A stretch of DNA of 64,000 bases from Progne subis subis (taxonomy: Eukaryota > Chordata > Aves > Passeriformes > Hirundinidae): the NCBI GenBank assembly GCA_022316685.1, contig JAKJHU010000056.1, positions 3,897,872 to 3,961,871 on the forward strand, given 5' to 3'. Shown one piece after another: positions 26,529 through 38,145 of this stretch (the first letter of the stretch is position 1; each line of letters begins with the position of its first letter). A model generated the notes under the pieces. That model searched no databases and was not told the DNA's origin. It saw only the letters and a list, made by a program, of their open reading frames with translations. Position numbers and translations under genes: made by a program.

Positions 26529-27609
26529 GACATTCATCTGTCTAACCTTAATTATGCGTTTGTAAAACAAGGATAATAATTCTTACTTCCTTAAAAACTG
26601 TTGTTGGGAGGAAAGATTCCAAAAGAGACTGCAAGTCTCAGGAGAGGTGGTGTCCAGGCAGGCTGTGACAGAGTGGGGACAGAGCCATGCCCAGTCCTTG
26701 CAGGCAGGATTGGGAGCTTGAAGCAGCGCTGAAGGGCTGAGCTTTGTCCTGGAGGATGCTGCAGAGGATGTTCAGATCCACCACGTGAACAGCTGGGAGA
26801 GCCCAGACTTCACAAACTACTCAGACCTCATCTGAGGGTGAAGAAATGCTAATGGAAAACTTTCAAGGGAGTTAATAACCTTTAAATTTAATGAGATTTG
26901 AGTGGTGAGTTATGAAAAGATGAGATTTACAAATAGAATAAAAATACCGAGGAAATAGTGGCATCGAGCATGCCCACAGTGTGAAACAAATTTTGTGAAA
27001 TAAGAGATACAGTTTTAGGCAAGGCATATGCTAAATCCAGGCCATGGTAGTATATCCAAATGCTTACAGCCGCAAGAGACAGTGTAAGTCTTGGCTTTTT
27101 CTAATTCCTGAGACCTGACTTTGCAACCTGGGTGGTTTGCTATGTTTTCTTTTAAGCATTTAACAGTATTAGTATTAAAGAATCCAAACCTGGGCAAGCA
27201 TTCTTGCAGGCCAAATATCTTAGCACTCATCTGTAACCAACCTGCTGCACATTCAGATTATTCGTGTGGTGCTTTGGAGAATCAGCTGGTAATGAGTATT
27301 TTGCTGGGCATGTGGAGATGTGTGATTTGTGGTGAAGGGCAGACCAGCCATGGATCTGAGCAGATGGTGGTCATTACTTGTGCCAACCTGTGACTGCATT
27401 TAATTACTACAGAAGTGCTGAGGCAGATTATTTCACTGGGCTCTTCACATATATCTTCCTAGCAAATTGAGTAAGTATTCAAAGGAAGCATTGCATTTAA
27501 GGATCAGAACTGAAACAGACTCAGTGCTATATGACACAGTATCTAATATTCAGAAATTCCTGTTCTCATATACATTTGCAGATAGTTCTGCCACTTGAGA
27601 GCAACAGAA

Positions 27610-28060
27610 TATCTTCTTCTCAATGTGCAGTGACTACTTAATGCAATTTAATTTGATGCAAAGCAATTTGATTTTTCCTTGAGTTCACGAAGCAAAAGAG
27701 TAAACTCGCTGCTCATAATAAATATGTCTGCACACCTTAAAACACAAATGCCGTTTGCCATTTTGAACCCCATTATATGGAATTATCTGTAATGCAATAT
27801 GATTTCATCTTGGGAGCCTCACTGTTTTATGTTTATATGCTCTCACAAAGTCATATTTTCAATTTTTATGGGTTATTTTATTATTGTTTTGCTAATGACA
27901 CTTAAACCTCTGCTTCTCCCTCATAATGCATCTTCAGTGACAGATAGTGTGGTCTCTTGGCTGTGAGTTTGCGGTTGTGGAATAATTTTTAGCAATTAAG
28001 CACGTTACTGATTAAATTGTTCCTTCTGTTGCCATGATTCATGTCACCAGACAGTGCGTA
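27610..28060. promoter_or_regulatory. Candidate conserved non-coding element
   Basis: A repeat-free AT-rich block with ATTTAATTTGATG, GCAATATGATTTC, GCTAATGACA and AGCAATTAAGCA words. It has the texture of conserved intronic sequence near neural genes. No alignment was possible. Confidence 0.25.
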
Positions 28061-28442
28061 GGGAGCAAAAAAACAGCTGCAAAGAGAACATAGTGTAGAA
28101 AATTAGGGTTGTGTTGGATTCTTCCTCATCAACCCCAGCTCTCACAGACAGCTCTCAGCCTCAACAGCATCTTATAGCCAGCAGCCTGTGGTGAAATGCT
28201 CCAGGAGAAAACCACATACCACCTGCAGAATCAGCACATAAAGTGGGTGCTGCTGGAAGCAGTACTGACATTTCCTATGTCCTTGGAGCTGTGGACCAGG
28301 AAAAGGGGCAAAAAGTGACAGGCTTAGCAGTCTCTGACACTGCATGGGAATATCCTGCCTCATAGGGCTGGGGAATAGGCTTGCAGGAGCAGCTCTGCCT
28401 GGGATTTAGGGACTGCTTTGTACTTGGAGAAGGTACAGTCAG

Positions 28443-28577
28443 CTTTCCTGGAAGTGTTCAAAAAATGAGTACATGTGATGCTTCCCCACATGGTTTTGTG
28501 GGCACGGTGGTGTTTGGTCGAAGTTTGGACTTGATGATCTCAAAGATCTTTTCCAGCCTTGATGATTCTATGATTCT
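28443..28577 (+). mobile_element. CR1 LINE 3' end, short copy
   Basis: The copy includes CCTGGAAGTGTTCAAAAAAT, GGGCACGGTGGTGTTTGG, TTTGGACTTGATGATCTCAA and ends in GATGATTCTATGATTCT, the typical CR1 tail. It is about 135 bp and 5'-truncated. It is in the same orientation as DPP6. Confidence 0.92.
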
Positions 28578-29676
28578 GAAGGCCTTTCTAGTTATTTCAG
28601 AGGTTCATCTGTCTGCCTTTATTCAAGGCCCCATGCTGTCTGTATTGTGTCCTATAGCTTAGGATTTCCACGGTAGCACATAATTTGAATATCAAGGGAA
28701 TTATGCTGAAGACATCTGAAAGCATTTGTACCTTTATGAATGTAAAAAAAAATCAGTGAAAATAAAGTCCTTTCTTTAGTAATAAAATCTAACTTTATTA
28801 TGCTTGTGGCCATATGGCTGATTTTCCTGCCCACAGTTGCTGGATCATTTCCTCAAGCTGGCTCCCTACCCTAGGCCAGGCTGGGGGAAGGCATGTTCTC
28901 CTGCTGAGGAGGAGCTAGAGGCAGCACAAAGTCCTGCAATGTATTCTTTGAAGCTTTGCCTGCAACTGACCTCCACTTAAGTGTTTTGTACTATATAAAT
29001 ATTTCAAGTAAGCCAGGAAACAAGATTAATGTGTTAGGTGACTACCGAATCATTAGCAGTGCAGGATGTAATAAAGTTGATGCTGGGTTTTTATTAAACA
29101 GGGCGTGTTGGTCGTTAAGGCAAAGTAATGGTGGTGTGTAAATGTGAGAGCAAAACCAGATTTCCTTGGGTGTCTCATCTTAAACAGGAATTAATGGCAG
29201 GAATGGTGAAGTAGCAAGGCAGGAAGTCAGGCATGGTTAAAATTGCTGTAGTGACTGAATTCTGATTAACAGATTTTCTGCATCTCTTCTCACAAGGAAG
29301 ATGATGCCAAACCTTATTTTCTCTTAGGCCTCAAACCCGTAATTTGGTTAATGCTAGGAGAGCTGATTCGTCAGAGTCAAAACCAGACGCTGAAAAGAGC
29401 ACAGAGCTGGGGAGCAAGGCAAAACTCAGGGTTTGCAGCAAGTACACAAATGACTAGTCTTCTCCTTTTTTTGGTGGTAACAGAATAAGAACAGTCAACA
29501 AAACATTTATAATTCATTGTCAAAATAGAGTTTTAGAGAACAAATAGGAAAAAAACTCCAGAATCTACTAATTCTTTCTGTGCTTTGAATTTCCCTAGTT
29601 TAATCATCATCCACTTAATTTATTCCTTTTGTTTGTGCCGCCACATAGTCTGAGTTTGTGCTATGAACTAGAGGGG

Positions 29677-29699
29677 AAAAAAAAAAAAAAAAAAAAAAA
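29677..29699. repeat. Poly(A) run, 23 nt
   Basis: An uninterrupted A run after GAGGGG. No associated element was recognised. Confidence 0.95.
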
Positions 29700-32384
29700 G
29701 GCCACACTTGCAAAGAATTATTTGGCTAAGAGCTGAAAATTCACTATGATGGAGCTATTCATTATTTTCCTTTGTGGCATTCCTGTGAGTTCCAAGGATG
29801 AGAACATCAGCCTGTTTAAGGAATGGAGCCAGGATTTGTATTCAAGCAGGAATTCCTGCCCTTGCCCCCATGTCCTGGCAGGGAAGGCTGGCACTGCACT
29901 GCTGTCCCATCTCCTGGGAGGCTGGGGTTGGTCACCCAGAGACCAGGGAGATGGAATGGCCTTCACCAACACTCCTTATCTCTGCTGTCAGCAGCTTCCT
30001 CCCCCTTTCTCCAGCTGAAACTCAGGCTTTCTGCGACTTTTAGGCCATCACTATTGATTTCATAACTGTTTTGAGTTGCTGATGACTTTTTTTTTTCTTT
30101 TTTTACTTTTTGCAAGTTAATCACTTGAGATATTTGTGTTGATTGTCCTGCTTATTTCCACTATAGTCTTGTTCAGTCTTGTTTGTTTGTACCTCAAATA
30201 GCAACTTTACCACTCCTACTCTCATGTTTTCTGATGAAAAATACTGCTTTTAACATCTTTAGTGTTTAATTCATCACTGGCTTTTCTTACCCCTTCATAA
30301 AAATATATTTCAGAAATCCATTCAGATGATGGCTCTGACACACCCCTGGCTGCAGTGATTCTCTCGCCAGAATGGGAGCTTTCTTTCTTTGATATTTTTT
30401 TTTTCCTTTTTCATTTAAAAACAAATTCTGAAAATTTAAGACTTTTATCTTCTACTCACTAGGGGAAGCAATTTTTGTTCATCAGTTTATCACCCCCAGC
30501 ATTCTTCTTGAAATATCATCCACCCTCTTCTTCAGATTGTTTCCTTCTTTGCAGTCTGGAGCCTTTATAAATATACTAATTACAGTTGAAATGCCAACAT
30601 AACATTTTCCAATAGCTAAATTTTGCAAACCAGAATTATATAGCTTTTTTGAAAACAAAAACAGAAACAAAAAATGATGACTTTAGAAACTGATAGAGAG
30701 GATAAAAGTGCTTTACTTAAGAATTTATGCAAAAGTGTGTTTTAGCTGATGGTTTTGCCCTGTATTTTGTAATACATTGTCCTTACCTGAAGTTTACATA
30801 TTTTTTGCATTGCTTATTTTTGTGAGCAGTAACCAACTTGTGATTTAAATGATCAATTTATAACTCTCTGAGGTTTCTACCTTATTTCATGATGATTTAT
30901 TGTTGTGTAGAATTTACTTTTACTGCAAGTGACATTTCAAGAGCATATTTGCAGTCTCTGGAGTCCTTGAACTATTTCCAAGCAGTGAGCCTGCTGAGGT
31001 TTAAGCCAGTTTGGAAATCTGTCTGTTGGGTTGATGGATTATAGTCCATGTAGTGAGCACTCAGCCTCCACAAGGTTCATGGCATCTTCACCTTTAAGTA
31101 TCTAATTTATGTAGAAATGCCAATAAATTATTTAGAAGGACACGCTCGCTGATATCAGCAGTTCTGGAGCAACTAAAAATGGTATGACTTTGAAAATCAT
31201 TGGAAATGTTGGCAGATCTTCAACAATTCTTTATAGGTTCCAGGTATTAAATATTTTAGAAGAAAAAAAAAAGCTGTTTTTTATTCTTTTCCCAAAGATT
31301 TTCTTGTCATCTCTTAGGGAATGTGTCAGAATTCTCTTGGAGTAAAGTTCACAGTGATTCTGGAAAAGCACGCATCCCAGAAACATGTGAGAGGAGAAAG
31401 AACGTTCAATAAAATAGGAATATAAAAGAGCTTCTTCCTTACTTCCTGACTCATAAAGGATTTGTTCCTGAGTTTGCAGAAACCTCACATCTCTACCAAA
31501 AACTTCATATTTATAGGAGTCAGGCAAGAATCCAGGTTAACACATCATGCAGAGCGGCTGATGATGTAGAAATGTGCCCTGAAAGCCCAGGTAATCCTGC
31601 TGGAGAATTGCAAATGTTGACTCTTCAGGTTAAATACCTAAATCTGTCTGAAGGTGTCTGTCGAAACAGCAGTGTTTTTGCAAGAGCTGAACACCTAAGT
31701 TCTTTATTAAATCAACAGGAATTTGAAAATCACCTTGTGGACGCAGTCTGATAAAATTAACATTTATTAACGTACTGAATTTAGAAGAGAGAGCAAAACC
31801 CATTTGTGCCCCCTCTGCACATGGGGTTTGTAAGATGCCACCAGAGGACCATTTGCAACTCTCTCTTTTCCCCAAAACTACTTCTCTGCCCCCCACACCA
31901 AGGTATCCCCGAAAGCAGAAAAAAAAAGCAAAGAAAATATAGAAAGTGAAGATGTAGCCTGGATAATTTTTATTTGATTGCAAATGCAAATTCTCATCGC
32001 ACTGCTATGTTAGATTAACAAAAGGCAGGTGCTACTGGGCTGCTTCCCCAATGAGTGGCTGCTCAGAACCAGGGCTTCTGCCTCCTGTGTCACTCTAAAG
32101 GTAAGGGCATTACTTGGCCACCTGTTCCAAAAAGAAACATGAGGTGTAGAAGGTGATCGTCCTTTTACTATTCTATTTAATATTTATAGCAAATAAGCAG
32201 TCACTGAAAACTGGACTTAAATTTTAACTTCATGCACAAATGAGAAAACAAGTGGTACTGAGATAATATTTTACAGGAATATGACACAGTATATTGATTT
32301 TCTTTAGTGCTGAAATTCACAGGAGCAGTGATGCACATTTGTCTTTAGCTGGGGTCTGTTTATCTAAAACTTTAATGGCTAGTC

Positions 32385-32406
32385 TTTTTTTTTTTTTTTT
32401 TTTTTT
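32385..32406. repeat. Poly(T) run, 22 nt
   Basis: An uninterrupted T run. No associated element was recognised. Confidence 0.95.
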
Positions 32407-34038
32407 GCTTGCAAAGTCTAATTGAATTTTGCAGACAGGATTAGATCTTTAAACTCTGAGGTATTGATGGGAATGATTATGGAAGACCAAGCTAAAGCAA
32501 TTGCCTGTTATTCACAGCGACAGCCCAACAAGCTCCTTTCCCAAGCAGCTGTTAACTTAGTGTGGATCTGGCTTTGGAGCTCCCAGCAATTTGGAAAGCT
32601 CGTGGGTTCTCACCTGAAAGAGTAACTGTGGGACACAGAGCCCAGTTTTTGTGTGTGGACACACCCTGCTAGGGAGGGAACGGTGGGAGGTAGTGTCACC
32701 TGCTTGTGCTGTGCTGGTTCTACCAACTTCTGCATCCCTGTGTTAACTCATTGCCTGTTTCAAAGGATATATCCATCACACGTGTGCAAGGATCTTATTT
32801 TAACCAGTAAACACATGGTAAGCGTAGTTGCTTTTTGCTGTGGCCAGAATCCTGAGTTTTGAGGTGTGAATCTGCTGCAGGGCATTGCCTTCAGGCAGCA
32901 TGAGGTAGCAAAAGACAGAGCTTCCTGAAATAGATGCCAATTCACGTGAATTTGGTTCGCATTCACAAATTAACTCTTTGACATTGTGGAAATATGTAGA
33001 GGTAGAGGAAGACTCCAAAAGCCCTTTCTTATGCACAAAGTTGGTACAATCACCTCAAAAATTTCAGAGATTGTCGTGGGTTTTGTCTGCTGGCTGTGTC
33101 AGAGGTGCAGTAATGACGCTAAAACATTTCAGGTTGTCAGCAGTGACTTGCTTAACAGGGGCTTTAGGGTCAACATTGCCTCTTCTAATGAAGCCCTTTA
33201 CAAGTAATGTCAGGACAATTTCTAACACAGGGAGGTCATAGTTATGATGAAAACGTTTACTGTCCGCTGCCAAAACTGAAGAGAATTTAAAAATCTGGTT
33301 GTTAAGCAGAGTGATAGCCACTAGTGGTAAATTCTATTTTAGCTGTGGTGGGTATATGAGTATATCTAATGCCTGCATCTCACTCTCTCGAGGCAATGCC
33401 AACCCAAACATCACCATCTTCTTTGGAAGCTGCAGCAAATCCTGGTGATTTATCCAGTCATCCCATTACCTCACTGGGAAGCTGGCAAAATTTAGAGCAA
33501 TCTGTAAATGAATGATCTGAGGAGGAATAATTTCTAAGAAAGGACTAAAGAAGTGATATTAGTATAGGAAATATCCTTTTTGAATAGTTATGTTTCTGTT
33601 GTGATCATTTGTGGTCAGTTATGGTCATTACATTTTGTTCCCACATATGCTTCTTGGCTGCTGCAGGAATACTTTCACTTTTGTATTTATTTTCAACCAT
33701 TTTTCAAATTATTTGATGTGTGCTGGGCTTTCCCTTTTAGCTCTCTCTGGAAACATTCCTCAAAGACAAATAGGTCTGTCTCAGGCACTGTATCTCTGAT
33801 AGCTGCCTTGATGAGGAAGGAACCATCTGTCTGAGAGCAGCTGGCATTCAAGTAGGGGCAAAGACAATTTAGAGCTACAAACCAAAATAAAACTAATGGT
33901 TGTATCCTACAATGTATTACAGCATCGTCCAGAAGAGCCTTGTTAGTCAAACTGAACGAGCTGCCTCTTGAAATGCTTAATCCTCTCTGAGCACTCCCCA
34001 TCTAAACAGCAGCAACAGCAGCAATCTAAACAGCAGTG

Positions 34039-34071
34039 CCTCCTGTAATTTCACAAAGAAATTTGATAGAA
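34039..34071 (+). repeat. Copy 1 of a 33-bp perfect dispersed repeat
   Basis: The sequence starts CCTCCTGTAATTTC and ends TTTGATAGAA. It is identical over 33 bp to 38113-38145, in direct orientation about 4.07 kb away. Flanks do not match beyond the repeat. An internal AATTTC...GAAATT inverted repeat is present. Confidence 0.95.
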
Positions 34072-34930
34072 TATGTTATTCTCCCTGAATAACCTATAAG
34101 AAGGGTGTAGGTATGTGAAACTACAGTTATATAAATGGTTCTGAAACAAGTAAAATTCACTATGAAAAGCAATTAAAAGGGCAGCAAGGATGAAGATGGA
34201 AGGACAAGAACTCTTTCCAGTTTAGTTTTTAATCACTATCAAGTCCATTGGAGAAGCGAAAACACAGTATGAGCAATTGATATAGAAGTATTTTTTTCCA
34301 AATATGTTAATGTCTTTATTATAAAGTAGCACCTGCTGCTGCATTGGAAGTTATTAGATTGTGTGTGCATGAAGCAATACCCTTCAAAGAATTTAGATGA
34401 ATGACCCACAATAAATCATATATCACAAGTGCACACAGTTAATATCAAGATTAATTATACAGTGACTTGTAAGTCATTATATCATAGATATAAACGTAGA
34501 GGTTTAATTTTGCTCTAAAAACTGATGAATTCTGATATAACTGGTTAACTATTTATAAGCCCCTTTGAGATGCAGGCTAAAGCAAGGCAAGGGAACTGTG
34601 ACATTGGTTTGCCTCTGTAATGGAGTGGTTAAATCTACACCATCAATCATATAGAAATTTAACTGGAGTTTTTGTTTTCTGTCCCAGCCTTGTAAACACC
34701 TTGTTGTGTTTTGGCTTCTAAAGTTTGTGGTAGCACCCCATTTTCCTTGTTTTTATACTCCTGATGATCTTCTCCTGTGATGGTGTATTGTGGCATTGTT
34801 TTTGTCTGATTCATCAGAATTACTGAAAAGCAGGAAAACACAGGATGCATTCTGCCATGTTTACGAAGCTTTATGAGTTCTTTAATATATTGTGTCGAAT
34901 ATAATTTATATTCTTGAGCCATTAGCGTGT

Positions 34931-35366
34931 TGTGTTAGGTTTGAGAGGCCAGGCTTTGTTAGTGGGGGGCTGCGGGCGTGGTTTCTGTGGGAAGCTGCTG
35001 GAAGCTTCCCCCGTGTCCAGCAGAGCCCACGCCAGGCAGCTCCAGGATGGACCCAGCCCTGGCCAGGCACCTCCCTGTGCTGCCTGCAGGGAGGAGGTAG
35101 AAGGAGGGAGAGGTGGTGGGAAGGTGGTTTTAAGATTTAAAGGTTTATTTATTATCCTGCTCTGATTTTATTGGTAATAAATTCAGTTTATATCCCCAAG
35201 CTGAGTCTGCTCTGCCTACGATGGTGTTTGGTGGACGACATCTCCCTACCCATATCTCAGCTCATTTACCCTTTGTTGTATTTTCTATCCCCTGTCCAGC
35301 TGTGGAGGGGAACGATGGAGTGGCTTTGGTGGGTGTCTGGCATCCAGCCAGGGTCAACCCACCACA
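34931..35366 (+). mobile_element. Solo LTR of an endogenous retrovirus, 436 bp, with 5-bp target duplication CGTGT
   Basis: It starts TGTGTTAGGTTTGAGAGG and ends CAACCCACCACA. It is flanked by identical CGTGT pentamers at 34926-34930 and 35367-35371. A polyadenylation signal AATAAA at 35176-35181 inside the element supports + orientation, with the GC-rich U3-like part at about 34931-35125 and the R/U5-like part after it. The sequence resembles a songbird LTR family I know only from memory, probably ERVL-like given the 5-bp duplication. No internal retroviral sequence is present. It lies in the same orientation as DPP6, so its poly(A) signal could in principle end sense transcripts early. Confidence 0.9.
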
Positions 35367-36057
35367 CGTGTGAAACACCACAATATTTGATTTCCTTTCC
35401 TAATTAAGGGCCAGATCCACTTTGAGACAGTCACCCAAGAGCTGGGCTCAGAGAGGGCTGGGTGCTGCAGGGAGGTGTTGCAGCACGTCCTGCACAGGGC
35501 AGGCATCCCCCTGCCAGGAAAAGGATATCCTTGTTTGGACACCTCTGTTGGATCTTGGGTTTTTCTCTGCAGAGCAGCTGTTTATTTATGTCGGGAAGCC
35601 ATACACCAAAATGTCTAGGAAGTGCTGGAATACTCATATCTGCGTCCCACTGAAGTACGTGGAACTTGAACACAGCTCTGAAGGGTTACAGAAAAAATAT
35701 CCTATTAAATACTTTTCATGAATTCATCCACAGCTGAGCCTGTGGGCATGTGGGGCCAAAGGAAATCACTGCCCTTTCCTGGCAATATTTTCCCAGTAGA
35801 TGTAGGAGAGCATCCTATGAGAAATGAGAGAGAAAATCCATTGTGCAGGATGGTGCATTAACTGACAGCAGCATTTCTTTATTTGTACCAAAAAAAGATT
35901 TAGCTAAATAATAAATACAGTTAGTGATTTTAGGAGCAGCCCATGATGTGCAGTGTTAAGTTTGTTTTTGGGTGAAGAAATGAACAATACTCTGAGGCAC
36001 ATTGTGCAGTTACTTAATGAAATATTGACTGGCAAACGAAGCCTAATTACAATACAG

Positions 36058-36303
36058 GGTGGGTTGTGGTTTTTGGTTGGTGTGGGTTTTTGTGGATTGT
36101 GTTTTTGGGGTTTTTTGTTTGTTTGTTTGTTTGTTGGGGGTTTTTTGTTTTGTTTTTGTTTTTTGTGGGTTTTTTGTTGTTGTGGGGTTTTTTTGTTGTT
36201 GGTTGGTTGGGGTTTTGTTTTGTTTTGTTTTTGGGTTTTTTTTGGTTTTTTTGGTTGGTTGGTTGGTTTTGTTTTGTTTTGTTTTGGGTTTGTTTGTTTG
36301 TTT
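36058..36303. repeat. G/T-rich low-complexity block
   Basis: About 245 bp of the + strand are almost only G and T, built from GTTT, GGTTGG, TTTTG and T5-8 units. The opposite strand is correspondingly A/C-only. Long open frames on both strands are artefacts of this composition. Many GG and GGG runs make G-quadruplex formation on the + strand possible. Confidence 0.93.
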
Positions 36304-36389
36304 TCCTGGAAGTTATTGCCCAGGTTTCTCTTCAAAAATATGTATATATCTATGAATTGATACGTGGCTGACACTGCCAGTTTGGAGCT

Positions 36390-36466
36390 GCACACATCAT
36401 CCCCGTACACCGCACACCATTCCTCTGAGCTCAGAGCTTAACTGGTGCACAAAGGATGATGTGTGC
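36390..36466. other. Imperfect hairpin with 13-bp outer stem and central palindrome
   Basis: GCACACATCATCC at 36390-36402 is perfectly complementary to GGATGATGTGTGC at 36454-36466. At the centre lies the 14-bp perfect palindrome CTCTGAGCTCAGAG (36423-36436). The region between is partly complementary (GCACACCA against TGGTGCAC). The total fold is 77 nt. It directly follows the G/T-rich block. It could be a degraded palindromic transposon end, a small-RNA hairpin or chance. Confidence 0.7.
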
Positions 36467-38112
36467 TGTCTGGGCTAAGGTAAATGTCATCCCTAATGGA
36501 CATGGGAAGCATTTTTCCAGAGGCTGATTCCAAGTGTGCTCCCCATTAGCAGGCAGACCAAGCATCCCCACCTCTTGCTGATCCCGTGTCTGCCCGTGGC
36601 AGCGTTCTCTGCCAAATCAAGCTCTGTGAAAGATGCTCAGGCAGTTTGCTGTGAGAGAAACAGGATTCTTCTTCCCTCTGCATCAAATGTTTTAATAATT
36701 TTAAGTGAAAGCAGCGAGCTGGAACCATGTGTGGTATCCATTCATGCAGCATACCAGGAGTGAATAAAATACAGGGGGATTACATCTACCTGTGCAGAGC
36801 AGCAGATAACAGCCAGCACACCCGGTGGTGTTCTCTAAGCCAAGTTCAAATGCTCCTGTCCTGACCAGTCAGTGGAAACAGCTGATTAGATGTAACCTCC
36901 TGCTCCTCTTACTCAGAATTCTGCCCTTCCATCCCCCTTGCTGGTCACCCCGCAGACGTGCTGCCCCTGGGCACGGATGCAAGACCAGCTGCAGCTCGGG
37001 GATGTGTTTTGTTACCTGGCACAGCTCAGAGAGGGTGTTGCTGGCGAGGGAGAGCTGAGCAGGCAGTGGGAGAGCTCTGGCCTGTACTGCTGAGCAGAAA
37101 TAAGGGGAGCTGCACTCTTCTTTGTGCCCTACCTGTGTGATAGGCTCAACTTCAAGGCTGCTCCCCTACCTCAAAACTGTTGTGGGAGTTGTGGGTTTTT
37201 TGGGGTTTTTTTTCTGGATGTGAGGAAAGGAAGAGTTAATTTTCCTAGTTAATTAAATGGTTTTTAAATGATACTCAAGTGGAGAGGTGCTTAGGCACTG
37301 GGCATCAAACTTCACAGATGTTTGCCTGCAGGGAAACTGAGGGCAGTCAAGAACCTAAATGACTTTTAACAAACTAGCCCTTCTTTTGATGCAATTGCCA
37401 AAATATCTTGCAGAGATGATAGTAAACCCTTCGTATTACCCAAAAACTGTTTTGAGAGTGAGGGTGTTTCATCTCCTCGTACTATGGAAGGGAAAATTGT
37501 TGGCCAAAAAGTGGCAGCAAAAGCCACAAAGCAATAAGGAAGCAGGGAGATGCAGATTTGGGGATCAGCATTGATGCTGAGGGAAGTTAATGAGTTGTCC
37601 ATTACTGGATCAAAAACTAGATCCACACCATGAGCTCCCACCCTCCATGGTTCACTTCTACCATGGAGTGACCAACTGATAGGGAGAGGGATAAGTTCAA
37701 AAAAAGTTTAGTGCAAGCATGAAGTGGTCTGTAAAAGTTAAACTTTTTTCAGCCATTTCTCTCATTTGGTCTTTCCACTTTTTTCTTTTTTTAGGAGGTG
37801 TATTTTTCGCTTAAGAAATTTTAATTCTTATTATAAGGCTTAATGTAAGTGAAAATGTAGTTGTGTTATAATTAAGAGATGTGTAAGTGTGGATGCTGTA
37901 GGATGTGAGAGACTCTTGTGAAGTCCATACTGAGCATGAACCCAAGCACAGAAGTTTCACAGACCCATCTTTTGAGATTTTCTGAGTTCAGAATTCTTGT
38001 TAAAGGATCAGGTTTATATCAAGATGTCTTTCATTCCCATGGGAGATAATGACTTGTCTGGATGGCAAATGTTCTCACTTCCCCTGAAATCTCATAGAAC
38101 ACATATTAAGTA

Positions 38113-38145
38113 CCTCCTGTAATTTCACAAAGAAATTTGATAGAA
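38113..38145 (+). repeat. Copy 2 of the 33-bp perfect dispersed repeat
   Basis: It is identical to 34039-34071. The base before and the bases after differ between the two sites. It is not part of a recognised CR1, LTR or simple repeat. Confidence 0.95.

Larger units (their letters stand above)
26534..34925. other. Intronic stretch with no gene recognised
   Basis: It lies between the two solo LTRs. It contains a CR1 3' end at 28443-28577, a 23-nt A run at 29677-29699, a 22-nt T run at 32385-32406, a 14-bp palindrome (GCAGGAATTCCTGC) at 29846-29859 and two candidate conserved AT-rich segments (27610-28060 and 34280-34510). No exon or RNA gene was recognised. Confidence 0.65.

Noticed and set aside
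29846..29859. 14-bp perfect palindrome GCAGGAATTCCTGC
   Set aside because: A single short palindrome is expected by chance in 64 kb and has no associated structure.
34004..34037. Short CAG-rich stretch
   Set aside because: Only a few interrupted CAG/CAA units with a small internal duplication; too short to call a repeat locus.
35904..36410. 168-codon minus-strand frame and overlapping plus-strand frames of 98 to 135 codons
   Set aside because: All are translations of the G/T-rich block, made mainly of Lys/Asn/Pro/Gln on one strand and Phe/Gly/Val/Leu on the other. Composition alone keeps them open.
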